From Prorocentrum cordatum (lineage: Eukaryota; Sar; Dinophyceae; Prorocentrales; Prorocentraceae), in contig CAUYUJ010016371.1 in assembly GCA_963575745.1 (NCBI GenBank), forward strand, positions 151,470 through 215,469: DNA of 64,000 bases, in the 5' to 3' direction. Of the stretch, positions 11,560 through 22,243 are shown piece after piece; within the stretch, counting starts at the first letter, position 1; each line of letters starts with the position of its first letter. A program made the position numbers and the translations under genes. The notes under the pieces were generated by a model. It saw only the letters and a program-made list of their open reading frames with translations. It made no database searches and was not told where the DNA came from.

Positions 11560-11760
11560 AATAGTAAAGTAATCATAATAATAAAAATAAGAAGAAACAT
11601 AATCATAATCAAACTAATGATACCATTAGTGGTAATAATAATAATACGATGAATGATAGTAATAGTCATCATCATGAAAATAATAACCACTATAAAGCAT
11701 AATAATGCAAACGAGAAGAATAGTGATAATCAACCTAACAATACTTAGGATAACCACATG
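11560..11760. repeat. AT-rich AATAATAAT island
   Basis: Degenerate ATA/AAT triplets interrupted by CATCATCAT, forming a clear low-GC island in otherwise GC-rich DNA. Confidence 0.7.
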
Positions 11761-11949
11761 TCCGTGTCCATTTGCACATCCGCAGAGCCACGGCCCCATC
11801 CGTACCCACCGCCCGTGGAGGTCCGCGCCCGCCCAAGCCGCGCGGGGGCGGGCCCTGTCTGGCCCCCTGCCACCTCGCGGCGGGGGACGTCTCGACGTGG
11901 CGGTTTTGGCCGAAACAGCTATGGATTATCCGATTAATTGTTGTGTCTA

Positions 11950-12118
11950 GTTCTGTGTCTCTCTTTCTCTCTCTCTCTCTCTCCCCTCTCTCGCTCCCTC
12001 TCCTCCTTCCTCCCTTCCTCTTCCTCCCTCCCTCCCTCTCCCTTTCCCTCTACCTCTCCCTCTCCCTCCACCTCTCCCTCTCCCTCTACCTATCTCCCTC
12101 TCCATCCCTTCTACCAGG
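11950..12118. repeat. CT/TCCC pyrimidine tract
   Basis: About 170 nt with almost no purines, starting as a CT dinucleotide run and moving to CTCCCTCTCC words. Confidence 0.9.
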
Positions 12119-12336
12119 CACCCGACACTGTGTTTTCCCCAACCGCGGCCCGAAAAGATCGACCGCTTCCCCAAAGGCATTGTGTGTTGCGTCCCGGGCA
12201 GCTTTTCACGGCTCCCGGGCCCGAAAACGGGCCCCCTTGGGCCGAACTCGAGGAACAACTGCCAGCTGAGACATGTGGAGATCTGGAGGTGGCGACCTCC
12301 GAACCCTGCCCACACAAGCCATCGCTTCTCCTGCAT

Positions 12337-12412
12337 CGATGGGAGGCGGGGGCGGGGTCCAGATATCGTCACGTGTTCCACGAACTCTGAACCCCGTCCC
12401 CGCCGCCCATCG
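12337..12412. repeat. Long hairpin, 27-nt arms
   Basis: The left arm 12337-12363 (CGATGGGAGGCGGGGGCGG...) is complementary to the right arm 12386-12412 with about four mismatches and a 22-nt loop. It may be a solitary inverted-repeat element. Confidence 0.7.
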
Positions 12413-12654
12413 AGTTGCCTGGATCGTTGATTGGCGAGGGCAGAGCTCGGAGTGCGCCCGCCGAAATCTGCGTCCCTCTCTACGCCCCGCCCGTGTTTCG
12501 GAGCCGCCGCGCCGCCTTCTTCCAGTCGGCGAAGTGGTCGTACCACTCGCATACCCGCCGGCCCCGCCCGCGGGGGCCCTGCGAGGGGGGCCTCCCCACG
12601 ATCCCAGAAGAGAGAAAGCGGAAGGGCCCGTGCCCCATCGAAGCCTGCCCCTCC

Positions 12655-12780
12655 GGAAGGAACCAGCCTCGAAGTCGTCCCGACCCCTTAGACTGGCAAG
12701 CCAAAAGGCGACAACAATCCTAGGGATCATGTCCTCAGAAACTGAGGCAACCCGTGAGATTGGCATCGCGAGAAGGTGAT
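12655..12780 (+). repeat. Dispersed repeat, family R2, plus copy
   Basis: Shares ACCAGCCTCGAA, GCCAAAAGGCGA and CAATCCTAGG-type words with the reverse complement of 58600-58720. Confidence 0.6.
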
Positions 12781-12954
12781 GCCCATCATAGGGATCGGAG
12801 GTTGGGAGATGAGATCGCAGTGGAACGGAGACCCCCAACCGGGAAATCGTGTCGTTTCGTTCGTGTCGTGCGTGCGGGCGAGGCGAAGCTGCATGGGCGC
12901 GCGAGAGGAATGAATCCGCCGTTGCAAGGGCGAAGTCAATTCAAATGATTCTCC

Positions 12955-13432
12955 CCCTCCCGCCCGTCCGGCGGTGGCTCGCGGTGTCCCGCGGTCTCCC
13001 GTGGTGTCCCATGGTGTCCGCCGCTGCTAGGGCGAAGTCAAAACAACCGATTATCCCCCGCCCGCCCGTCCGTCCGTCCGTCCGGCGGTGGCTCGCGGTG
13101 TCCCACGGTGTCCCGTGGTGTCCCGTTGAGTGAGACCGATAACTAATGAGATCGATAGTGAGATCGATGTGGTGTCCCGAAGTGTCCCGTGGTGGTGTCC
13201 CGAGGTGTCCCGTTGAGTGATATCGATAGTGAGATCGATAGTGAGACCGATGATGAGATCGAGGTGTCCCGCGGTGTCCCGAGGTGGCCCGTGGTGTCCC
13301 GTGTTGTCCCGTTGAGTGAGATCGACAGTGAGATTGATAATGAGACCGACAAGTGTACCGTGGTGTCCCGTGGTGTTCCGTGGTGTCCCGTGGTGTCCCG
13401 TTGAGTGAAATCGATAGTGAGATCAATTGAAT
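12955..13432. repeat. Minisatellite of GGTGTCCCG and GATCGATAGTGA words
   Basis: Two short words alternate in blocks: GGTGTCCCGTGGTGTCCCG repeated two to four times, then GTTGAGTGAGATCGATAGTGA. At least four such super-units are seen, plus CCCGTCCGTCCG runs. Confidence 0.8.
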
Positions 13433-13785
13433 AAGATGTTGGTCCCCCCTCCTCTCCCCCCCCACAACCTCCTTACCACCCGGGAAGCAAACAGTAACCC
13501 CCCCGGCGATATCGTTAGCACCGAAAGTAAAATAAATATGTTTTTTTTTTTGGGAGGCGCCATCGGGCGACATCGTTAGCACATAAAGATATAATAAAAT
13601 GATTGATTAATTTGCCCCCCCCGGCCCGAAGCTGGCGGCAACGTGAGGCGACAGCCTGAAGAACCAATGCGCGCGAACGCTTGCCAATGGGTTTCCACCT
13701 TGCTAGAACACTGGGAAACTGGCGCGCATCGGAAATCAGGTAAATCAAAAATGACAAACAATGAAATCACCGCAAGCAACTATAC
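13433..13785. other. No gene recognised; short direct repeat
   Basis: Contains a direct repeat of the word ATCGTTAGCAC followed by A-rich DNA (13510-13525 and 13570-13585) and a T12-13 run near 13541. No coding signal is seen. Confidence 0.4.
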
Positions 13786-14350
13786 TTGAAAGGGCCCCCC
13801 AAAGGAATCCCAGAGGAATCTGAGAGGGAAGCCCACGCAGAATCTCAAAGGAACCCTATTGGAAATTCAAAGTACTCTCAAAGGAACCCCACAGAAATCG
13901 CAAAGGGATCTCAGCGGCAGCTCGAACGAACCACGAAAGAGTCTAAGGAATCTGGAAAACGCGGGCTCGCGTGGACATAAGCAATCCCTATTGCGAACGC
14001 ACTAGGGAAATTGATTATTTCAGGGGATCCTATGGGAGAGTCCATGGAGAGATATCGCAGACGGATTCCGCGAACCCCACCGCGATATGTTAGCACATGT
14101 ATCAAAAATAAAATAATCCACTGGCCCCGGATGTCGATGTGATGCTCCCTTAAACAATGGGGCATCAAAGGGATATGACCGGAACCTCAAGTGACCCCCA
14201 GAATAACATCAAATGAACACCAAAGGAGTCTCAAAGGAGTCCCAAAAGAATCACAAGGGAAACGGCAAGGAATCTCAAAAGAAAACAATCGGAGTATCAA
14301 AGGAATCTCTGAGGAATCTCGCAGAAACGCACAGAATCACAGGAAGCGAC
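13786..14350. repeat. Degenerate CAAAGGAATCTCA tract in two blocks
   Basis: Loose tandem copies of CAAAGGAATCYCA occur at 13786-13975 and 14180-14350, split by about 200 nt of unrelated sequence. Confidence 0.6.
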
Positions 14351-15240
14351 TCTGGGCAGGTGTGCCTTGTCGCTGGGCTCTGGACTACAAAGGGGACCGG
14401 GCATTCAGAGGCTTGTGGAGGCCTTTCTGGATGCCTCCTGGGAACCTCCAGGGACCTCCCCTCCGCGGACCTCTGGTGACCTGCGGGGGATATCGTTTCC
14501 GCCCCGGCCCCGGTGCCGGAAGCGTTATAATTTCCTCTGATGAGGGGGGGGGGGGGAGGGGGGTTTACTGATTGCTTCCCGGGGTTAGGGATATGCTTCG
14601 GGCTGGTAAGGAAGGGGTGCCACCTACTCCTTTCTATCGATCTATCTGGTGTGTGAACCTCTGTCGATGCCAGACGCTCCGACAGACAGCACACGGCTAG
14701 CACTCCTGACCCCTACGGGGTGCGTCTGCACCAGCGGGCGGAACACATCGAACCCGGTGGGTCGTGGCAGCGCCTCCTCCCTCTCCCCGCGCGGGGGGGG
14801 CTTACTCCCCTGAGGGGGCGGCCGAAAGCGGGGGGGGAGGGGGGGCCTAGCAAAGGGGGGGGCGAAGGCATGATGTGAGCAAACTCACCAGCCCTCTGGG
14901 CGTAGTGGTTTAGAGATTCAGTTATTCCAACCTTTTCCTTTCGGGGAGAATGTATCTCTCACCCAACCCCTGTCCCGATGTCTACCCAGTCGCGATGGGT
15001 CGGAGCGTTAATCCGCCGGCCCACTTGTGGGGCCAAACGGCTGTAGGACTAGGGTTTGCTGTGCCCTGCGCCAGTTCCAGTCTCCAGATTCCAGTTTCCA
15101 CAGTTACAGTTCTGCTTCTTGCTGCTTACTGTTCCCTGTTGATGGGCCGCGCGGGGGGGGGGGGGGGGGCGAGAAGGAACCGAATTGCCACGCCCGAGTC
15201 GAGTGCTCTGAATTCCTGAAGGGGGGCGTGGGACATGTCA
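14351..15240. other. No gene recognised
   Basis: Mixed DNA with long G runs (14547-14570 and 15146-15170). The phrase CACCAGCCCTCTGGGCGT (14889) recurs at 15408 and, more weakly, at 33992, so part of it belongs to a dispersed repeat. Confidence 0.4.
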
Positions 15241-15412
15241 AAATACATGATACTCGCGCCTCCGAGGCCCCACCCCCCCCCGAATAGCGAGGCGAATACG
15301 AGGCCATCGACCCTAGCGAATTACGCAATATTCGCGTCCCCAAAACCATAAGCCCTGGCAACAAACGCCATATTCGTGTCCCCGGAGCCATCAATCCTTG
15401 TAAATCCCACCA
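15241..15412. repeat. Tandem repeat of about 54 nt, small array
   Basis: Three to four copies of a unit with TATTCGCGTCCCCGAAGCCAT, related to the larger array at 18430-18765. Confidence 0.6.
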
Positions 15413-15572
15413 GCCCTCTGGGCGTCGGTGGTTTAGGAAGTTTCCTCTTCCACCCATCATTCTTCCCCTTCGGGGAGGGGTTTATCACGGTTCCCTATTT
15501 GCGTACACCCCTTCCCCCAGGCGACTGGGAGCCAACCAGGGTCAACGCGGGCACCCCCCCGCCATGCCTTGT

Positions 15573-15718
15573 CACAAATTTCAGCTGCGCCAGAAGCCTC
15601 CCGCACCCGAGGGTGCCCGCGCCCACTTGACAAGGGGTGCGGCACCCCCCGCGCCGTCCAGCCTGGCGGTGCCAGTCTGAGCCGACGCGCGGGGCGCCAG
15701 GGATGCAAGTACCCCCAG
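15573..15718 (+). repeat. 146-bp direct repeat, copy 1
   Basis: Nearly identical (about two mismatches) to 16243-16388 in the same orientation, 670 bp apart. Starts CACAAATTTCAGCTGCGCC and ends GATGCAAGTACCCCCAG. Confidence 0.9.
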
Positions 15719-15932
15719 GAGCGGGAGGGCGGGGCGAAAGCGCGCGCGCCGTCCGCCACGGCGGGACGCAAGCGCACATGCCTGCGAGATGCAAGCACCA
15801 ATGCCTGCACATCGCACGACCCCGAGGCGCGCCGCGAACCGCCCCGACGCGATCCCCGCGGCGCGCCTGCACGGGGCGTTCGACGCAAAGCGAGCAGAAG
15901 AGCAGACTAGCCACGCGCGCGACGACGCACCC

Positions 15933-16125
15933 CCCTCGCGCGCGGGCCCTTCGCGCGGGGCCGCGCGCCGCGAGGCGCGTGCCGTCGCCCCCCCCCCCCC
16001 TCGCGCGCGCAGGCCCTTCGCGTGGGGCCGCGCGCCGCGAGGCACATGCTGACGCCCCCCCCGCCTCGCGCGCGCGGGCCCTTCTCGCGGGGCCGCGCGC
16101 CGCGCGGCGCAGGAAAGCGGGAGGC
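15933..16125. repeat. 66-nt GC-rich tandem repeat, about three copies
   Basis: The unit carries GCGCGGGCCCTTCGCG and GGGGCCGCGCGCCGCGAGGC. It sits between the two 146-bp direct repeats. Copies begin near 15933, 16000 and 16066. Confidence 0.75.
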
Positions 16126-16242
16126 GGCCCGCGCGCCCAGCTTGCCCGCCCGCGCGCGGGCCAGGCGCGGGCGCGAAATTTGCGCCCGCGCACAACGCAG
16201 CACAAGCGAGCGCGCGCGCTTTCGATGGCGTTGGGCGCCCAC

Positions 16243-16388
16243 CACAAATTTCAGCTGCGCCAGAAGCCTCCCGCACCCGAGGGTGCCCGCACCCACTTGA
16301 CAAGGGGTGCGGCACCCCCCGCGCCGCCCAGCCTGGCGGTGCCAGTCTGAGCCGACGCGCGGGGCGCCAGGGATGCAAGTACCCCCAG
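16243..16388 (+). repeat. 146-bp direct repeat, copy 2
   Basis: Second copy of 15573-15718. It ends about 155 bp from the stop codon of the tyrosine recombinase, so the pair may be subterminal sequence of that element. Confidence 0.9.
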
Positions 16389-16542
16389 CCGACGCATGCT
16401 GGTGCACCGCGCAGCGGCGACGCGCGCGGCACGCGCACCCCTTGCGAAACGGGCGTTGCGTGCGGCGGCGCCGCGGTGTTGTGACACGCAGCGGCGGAGG
16501 CGTACGCGCGAGGGCGTCGCGCGACGCCTGGGTCGCCATTGC

Positions 16543-17620
16543 CTAGGCAAGTTCGTCCTCGGACTCAGCTAGATGCGCCTCGACCACGGCGCCGAGTTCG
16601 AGTTGCGTCAAATCGAGGTACGACAGGAACGCGGGCGAGGACCATTCGCCCGCTTGAAGGATCTCGCGCAAGGTGCCTCCCCTCTGCTGGAGGTCCAGTG
16701 CGTGCCCGCGCCGCAGGTCGTGCGTGCGATAGAGCGCCGCGTCTTTGACGCCGAGCTGACCGAGGAGAAAGCGCAGCGTGCTCAGCGAACTGGCCGCGCT
16801 AATGTCCGCGAACGGCCTGGTGCCCACGGGCAGGTCCGCGAACCATGCGCCGAGCGCGTGGACCGGGCACGTCTTGGTGCAGCGCGCGCACCAGCACGCT
16901 CGCTGCAGCACGGACCCGAATTGTTTGTTCTTGCGGCGCGCCAATTTGAGCTGCAGGAGGCCGTCGCACAGAATGAGGGAAGCCCCTGCGCCCTGACGAA
17001 AGGCGACGCCGTCGAACGAAATGCCCAGGGCCTCCGAGAGAAGGCGCAAGAGACCACGTACGTGACAAGAAAGAGCTGCGCGAAAACGGCGGACTCGTGC
17101 CGCTCTTTTGCCAGATTTAGCAGCGCGCAAACTGCGTCCTCCCTGATGAATAGGGGCGCCCTGGGCAGGAAAGCGCCGCGCTTGCGAATCGCGCATTTGG
17201 CGCGGCGAAGGGGCGTGCCACGAAAAACGTATACAGGGAGATCGCAAACCTGACAAGCCAGCTTGACGTGAGAGAAATAATTGGAAAAGGTCTGGTCGGA
17301 GCGAAACAGCAGCGACCACGCGAGCAACCCGTCGGCAGACGGCGGCAGCTCGCGCCCGTGCAGCGCAAGAGCCTCGCGCGCGAACGCGATCCATGCTGCC
17401 ACGCAGCTCTTGAAAGAGGCGATGGAGCGCGGGCATGCGCCCAGGAGGGCCGCTGCGCGCGCCGAAGACAGCCACTCAGCGACGCTCACTGGGCCTTCCT
17501 CGCTGCCTTGTAACAAACAATACAAAGCACACTCCGCCTCCAAATTCGGAGCATGCGCAGCGAACCCGGCGCGGCCTCCCCCATCATCCCTGTCGAAAAA
17601 CCTATACAAAGTACACTTAG
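16543..17620 (-). pseudogene. Tyrosine recombinase with one frameshift
   Basis: The upstream frame gives an N-terminal helical core-binding region (GACPRSIASFKSCVAAWIA, LFRSDQTFSNYFSHVKLACQV) and FAQLFLVTYV. Near 17070 the frame must shift by one base to continue as LLRLLSEALGISFDG, the likely Arg I region. RKNKQFGS then precedes a CxxC..C cluster (CWCARCTKTCPVH). The catalytic C-terminus reads THDLRRGHALDL (H..R), then GEWSSPAFLSYL with Trp in the usual His/Trp position and the Tyr nucleophile, ending ESEDELA at 16543. The family cuts and rejoins DNA through a phosphotyrosine. All catalytic residues survive. The start is obscured by the GGC repeat. Confidence 0.8.
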
Positions 17621-17908
17621 CGGCGGCGGCGGCGGCGGCTGCGGCGGCTGCGGCGGGGGCACCGGCTGCGGCGGCGGCGGCGGGGGCGGCGGGGGCGACG
17701 GCGGCGGCGGCGGCGGTGGCGGCAACGAAGGCGGCAGCGAGGGCGGCAGCGAAAGCGGCGGCAGCGGCTGCGGCGGCGGCGATTCGGCAGCGGAGCGGGG
17801 GCGGCGGCGGCGGCGGCAGGCGGCAGGCGGCGCGGCGGCGGACAGCGGCGGCGGCGGCGGCGGCGGCGGCGGGCGGCGGCGGCGGCGGAGGCGGCGGCGG
17901 CGGCGGCA
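17621..17908. repeat. GGC trinucleotide tract
   Basis: About 290 nt of GGC with GCA, GAA and AGC interruptions. It lies inside the recombinase element at the same place as the 24177-24532 tract in the second copy. Confidence 0.95.
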
Positions 17909-18224
17909 ACGGATTCGCCCCCAGTAGCTGCCCATCCAAAGACGACTGCTGCATATGCTGCGGCTCGGGCCAGGTTCGGGTGCTACGTATGTGTTGGGAG
18001 GGCGGGTGGGGGTGGGCGAGACGGCTTGCGGGCGGGAAAGGAGTCTTGACCCCTCCCCCTACCCCCCCCCCGGACGGGGGGTGTCGCGAGGTGTCGGGGC
18101 GTCCAAAACTGCCTCGGCGAGGAAGCCACAATCAGTGGTTGTGCTATGTTTTGGGCCCCATGTTGGCCCTCTGATGGAGGGGGCCCTAATTCAAACTCCC
18201 TTCTCGTTTGATCGATCTCCTCCA

Positions 18225-18360
18225 AGATGGCCCCAAGAGGCGCCCAGGAGGCCCCCCAAAGTCCTAAGCTGGCCCCGGGATGGCCCCAGGAGGCCCCCAA
18301 GAGGCCCCCGAGGCCCCAAGAGGCCTCCCCGAGGCACCCATGACGCCCAAAAGTCCCTCA
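18225..18360. repeat. CCAAGAGGCCCC short-word tract
   Basis: Same type of degenerate words as 8045-8496. Confidence 0.6.
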
Positions 18361-18429
18361 GGACGACCCTCTACTCGCCTGGGCGTCGTTTCTGGATGGG
18401 CTGGTGGGAATGCGCGATGCGTCTAAAAT

Positions 18430-18765
18430 TACTCAATACTTCATCCCCGAAGCCACCAACGCACGTAAATAATATGATACTTGGGTCCCCGAGGCAGTCA
18501 ACTCATGTACATTACTCGATGTTCGCGTCTCCGAAGCCATAAACCTGCGAACATGACGCAACACTTGCGACCTCGAAACCATAAACCCTCGTAGTGTATA
18601 CCAAAATCGCGTGTCCGAAGCCATCTACCGTTGTAAATGACATACGGTTCGCGTCTCCGAAGCCATACACCTGCGTAACTTACGCTATGGCTGCGAGCCC
18701 GAAGCCATGCAGCCTCGTAAATTACGCGCTGCTCGCGTATCCGAGGCCATAAACCTGCGAAGTAC
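18430..18765. repeat. Tandem repeat of about 52-56 nt, about six copies
   Basis: Each unit has TCGCGTCTCCGAAGCCAT, an AAACCTGCGAA-type segment and TTACGC. Units are 70-85 percent alike by eye. Confidence 0.75.
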
Positions 18766-19184
18766 AAAACCGAATTCAATAATATCATCAGAATTTCAAT
18801 TTGTTTGCCGATTACTGATCGTTTTCGCGCGGCCAAGGCCTCATGATTTACGGCGGCGCCAAGGCCTCATGATTTCGCTCATGCGTTGACCATTATCCGA
18901 AAGAGGGGGACGGCGGCAGGGGTCGAAACCCTTACGGAAACAAAGGGAACACACAAAACAAACAAATGTCCCCAGACTGAAGAGGGCGCGCCGTTGGATC
19001 ACCCAAAGGAAATTGGGGTCCAGGACCCCCCCTCGTACCCCGATCCGTCGTCCGCGGACCCCCCATCCCACCCCCCCTCCCCGCTCCATCGTCGGCGGGC
19101 CCCCCTCCTCCCTTTCCCGATCCGTCGCCGGCGGACCGACCCCCCCCCCCTTTTCAAAGAGAAGGGGGGGGTCCGAACCGCCCC

Positions 19185-19187
<3 letters not shown>
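18766..19187. other. C-rich spacer, no gene recognised
   Basis: Changes from mixed DNA to increasingly C-rich sequence with repeated CCGATCCGTCG and TCGTCGGCGG words near 19040-19140. Confidence 0.4.

Positions 19188-19231
<44 letters not shown>
19188..19231. repeat. Homopolymer run of 44 C
   Basis: Uninterrupted dC:dG tract, flanked by further C/T-rich sequence up to about 19275. The exact length could differ in the real genome, because such runs are read with errors. Confidence 0.9.
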
Positions 19232-19324
19232 TTTTTTGAACGTGAAATTTCCCCCCCCCCTCCCTCCCCCCCCCTTCGCAACGCCGCCCCCTGGTTCCAG
19301 AACCCGATCCCTACCACACCGAAC

Positions 19325-19560
19325 CGTCAACCTGATATCCCAGCCCTATAACCCCTAACCCCGAATCCAACCCCCCACTCCTAACCCGAACATTCACCCG
19401 ACGCCGAACCTTAACCTCAAAGCAAGCCCACGCCCCAAACCCGAAGTCAAACACAAATCCCCACCCGAATCCCCACCCTAAGGCCTAACCCTCAACTATA
19501 AAACCCGACCCGGACCGTAACTCCCACCCGAACGCCTGATCCGAACCCTGACCCGTATCT
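19325..19560. repeat. Degenerate CCCTAA-like tract
   Basis: Repeated CCTAACCCC, CCCGAACC and ACCCTAAG words without exact phase, resembling decayed telomeric repeat on the C-rich strand. Confidence 0.55.
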
Positions 19561-19569
19561 TTATTTCTC

Positions 19570-20720
19570 ATGATTCAACACCCCAACATCCCCGCCTTAC
19601 CGGCCGATAGTAACCACGCTTTCCTAACGATCAAACGACCATACAAATTTATTATTTCTCGCCTGCGTGTCGTCGAGTTGCGAAACAAGTAGCAAGAAAG
19701 GGACGGAATGGACATCACTTGGGAAGCCCTAAGCGGATGGTCGCGTCCTACCCATCAAAAAAACCATACAATATTAGTTTTTCGTCAACAAGGACTTTTT
19801 TGTCGCCAGCGCTGCGAAAAGTGTAGCAGTGATGGGACGCGGCGCGCATCGCGCGCGGACGCTTGGCCAACCCTCCGCGGGACCCCCCGTCCTACCTGTC
19901 AAAAGACACCGCAACGTCGACGTTTTTCTTGACACCATGTATTTTTCCCCTCGTCGGCGCTGCGACTCGAACGGCGGGAAAAAAAACGCGGCGCACATCG
20001 CGTGACGACGCCTGCCCGTCAACATGGACTTTCGTGTCGTCGACGCTGCGGCCCGTCGGGTTGAAGACCTGGGCGGGCGGCCAATCACAATGCCTCAAAA
20101 AAATGCGGCTCAAGCATCGGCCCCGGGAGACCCCAAACAGTCGAAAAAAGGCGTCCAGGAGGTCGTGGGGGAGCAACGCAAATATTGATTTTCATTCGGT
20201 GTGTGAAACATTGTGAAGTTAGCACCTAGTTGTGTTGACACGGTTATAACCCGGAAGAAATATCCATGAGGCCCTCAAACGTATACCAGAAAACTCCCAG
20301 GACGCCCCGCGAACTCCCAAGAGACATTCTCCTCTTCTTCCTCAGTTTCTCCCTTCCTCCCTGTCTCCCTCCCCTCCTCCTCCTCCTCCTCCTCCTCCTC
20401 CTCCTCCTCCTCGTCCTCCTCCTCCTCCTCCTCCTCCTCTTCCTCCTTCCTCCCCTCCTCCATGCGCGGCAATAGCGACACGATTGGCGGTGCAACACGC
20501 GTAGCTGGAACGAGACGCGGCGCGCTTCTCGCGCCGGACATGTTGTCGCCGACGATGCAACATGAGAGGCCGGAGCGGGGCGCGGCGTACATCGCGCGCG
20601 GTCATGTTTCTCGTCTACGTTGCTCAAAACACGGCAGGAATAGGACGCAGCTCGTGTCGCGCGCTGAAAGTCGAGCGGCCCACGGTATAACATTAACGAC
20701 ATGCGTCGGACGCGACGCAC
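19570..20720 (+). repeat. Duplicated block, copy 1
   Basis: Aligns with 21000-21940 in the same order: CCGGCCGATAGYAACC, GTGTCGTCGAGTTGCGAAAC, internal copies of GGGACGCGGCGCACATCGCG, then GTATACCAGA, ACGCCCCGCGAACTCCCAAG, a TCC microsatellite, and CGTCGGACGCGACGCACTTG. The internal GTCGTCGRCGCTGCG/ACGCGGCGCAYATCGCGCG words also form a degenerate tandem array. Confidence 0.75.
20374..20460. repeat. TCC microsatellite
   Basis: CTCCTC triplet run inside the duplicated block. The paired block has a shorter, interrupted version at 21615-21675. Confidence 0.9.
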
Positions 20721-20779
20721 TTGCCTCTTATGTTGCGGGATGGCGGGTCGGAGTGGACGGAGCCCTCTGGCTCGTTCTA

Positions 20780-20990
20780 ACTGGCTAACGTGACCCTAGC
20801 CCAAAACGTAACCCCTACCCCATACCCCGAACGCTAATCCCTGACCATAAAACCCAATCCAAACCCTTAAACCTATTCCAACCCCTAACCCTGACCCTAC
20901 TCCGTACCCCTTGCCCTAACTAAGTCTCAATCCAACACTCTAAAACCAAAGCGTAACCCCCAGCCGTCCCCTCACCCCTACGTGGGAACC
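20780..20990. repeat. Degenerate CCCTAA-like tract between the duplicated blocks
   Basis: Words such as CCCTAACC, ACCCCTACCCC and AACCCCTAACCC occur without exact phase. A matching tract precedes the first block at 19325-19560, so tract plus block form a repeated unit of about 1.4 kb. Confidence 0.6.
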
Positions 20991-20999
20991 TTTTTTTCT

Positions 21000-21940
21000 C
21001 GCATGATCTAGCACCCCAGCATCCCCACGTAGCCGGCCGATAGCAACCCCGTTGTCCGCACGGTCAAAAAACACAAAACAACACAATTTTCTCACAAGCG
21101 TGTCGTCGAGTTGCGAAACGTGCAGCAGAATGGGAAGGAATGGGCATTGCTTGGGTAATCCTAAGCGGGCGGTCGCCTCCTACACATAAAAAATTCAATT
21201 ACAACGTTTTGCTCGCCAACGTGGGTGTCCTTGTCGTCGGCGCTGCGAAACGTGTAGCAACAATGGGACGCGGCGCACATATCGCGCGGACGCCCAGCCA
21301 ACCCTACGCGGGACAACCGTCCTACCTGCCAAAAACCACCGCAACGTCGACGTTCTACTTGCCAACCTGTGTTTTCTCCTCGTCGGCGCTGCGAATCGAA
21401 CAGCGGGAAAAGGGACGCGGCGCACATCGCGCGGGAACGCCTGCTCGTCAACATGGACTTTCTTGTCGTCGACGCTGCGGCCCGTCGGGTTGAGGACCTG
21501 GGCGCAACAAAGCCGCCTGGCGTATACCAGAGAGCCCCAAGGACGCCCCGCGAACTCCCAAGAGGCATCCCCCCAGTCCTCCTCAGCTTAATTTCTCCCT
21601 CCGTCCCTCTCTCCCTCCCCTCCTCCTCTTCCTCCACCTCCTCCTCATCCTCCTCGTCCTCCTCCCCCTCCTCCATGCGTGGCAGGAGTGAAACGATTGG
21701 CGGTACAACACGCGTGGCTGGAATGAGACGCGGCGCATTTCGCGCGCTGGACATGTTGCCGCCGACGGTGCAACATGAGAGGCTGGAGCGGGGCGCGGCG
21801 TACATCGCGCGTGGTCCCGTTTCTCGTCGACGTTGCTCAATACGCGGCAGGAATACGACGCAGCTCGTGTCGCGCGCTGGACGTCTAGCCGCCCGTGGTA
21901 TAAGATGAACGACAGGCGTCGGACGCGACGCACTTGCTCC
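21000..21940 (+). repeat. Duplicated block, copy 2
   Basis: Second copy of 19570-20720, shorter mainly because its microsatellite is smaller and some internal units are missing. Confidence 0.75.
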
Positions 21941-22021
21941 CCACATCCAAAGTGGGGTTTTTGGTTTCTCTGCACACCCCGCGCAGGAACCCTCACCCCA
22001 CCCCCTCTCCTCTTCTGCCTT

Positions 22022-22145
22022 CGCACACTCACTCACTCACTCATCATCATCACCACCCATTCACACTCACACCCTCTCACACTCTCTCATCATCAACGTC
22101 AGCATGATCACTCGCGCTCTCTCACACGCTCAATCACTCACATAC

Positions 22146-22194
<49 letters not shown>

Positions 22195-22200
22195 CATAAT
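22022..22200. repeat. CTCACTCA and CAT simple repeats
   Basis: CTCACTCACTCA and TCACACTC words flank an uninterrupted CAT run at about 22144-22190. Confidence 0.9.
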
Positions 22201-22243
22201 CACTCGCACTCTGTCACACGCTCACTCATTCACATACTCGCCA

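Larger units (their letters stand above)
16543..18131 (-). mobile_element. Tyrosine-recombinase element, long copy
   Basis: The unit runs on the minus strand from about 18131 through a leader (18131-17909), a GGC/GCC tract, a short conserved block reading KCTLYRFFDRDDGG and APNLEAECALYCLLQ, and then the recombinase. Leader and conserved block are repeated at 23880-24691, which defines a mobile unit larger than the coding region. Crypton-like or DIRS-like origins are possible. No reverse transcriptase is nearby in frame, which favours a DNA-only element. Terminal repeats were not resolved. Confidence 0.6.

Noticed and set aside
14880-15420. GGGCGTAGTGGTTTAG as a tRNA 5' part
   Set aside because: No acceptor stem, anticodon arm or T arm could be folded around it.
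15495-16438. Arg/Ala-rich minus-strand frames of 200-285 residues
   Set aside because: GC-rich DNA with few stops; the peptide repeats follow the 146-bp and 66-nt DNA repeats in shifted frames.
17275-18174. Poly-Ala and poly-Gly frames on the plus strand over the recombinase leader
   Set aside because: Products of the GGC tract, antisense to the recombinase.
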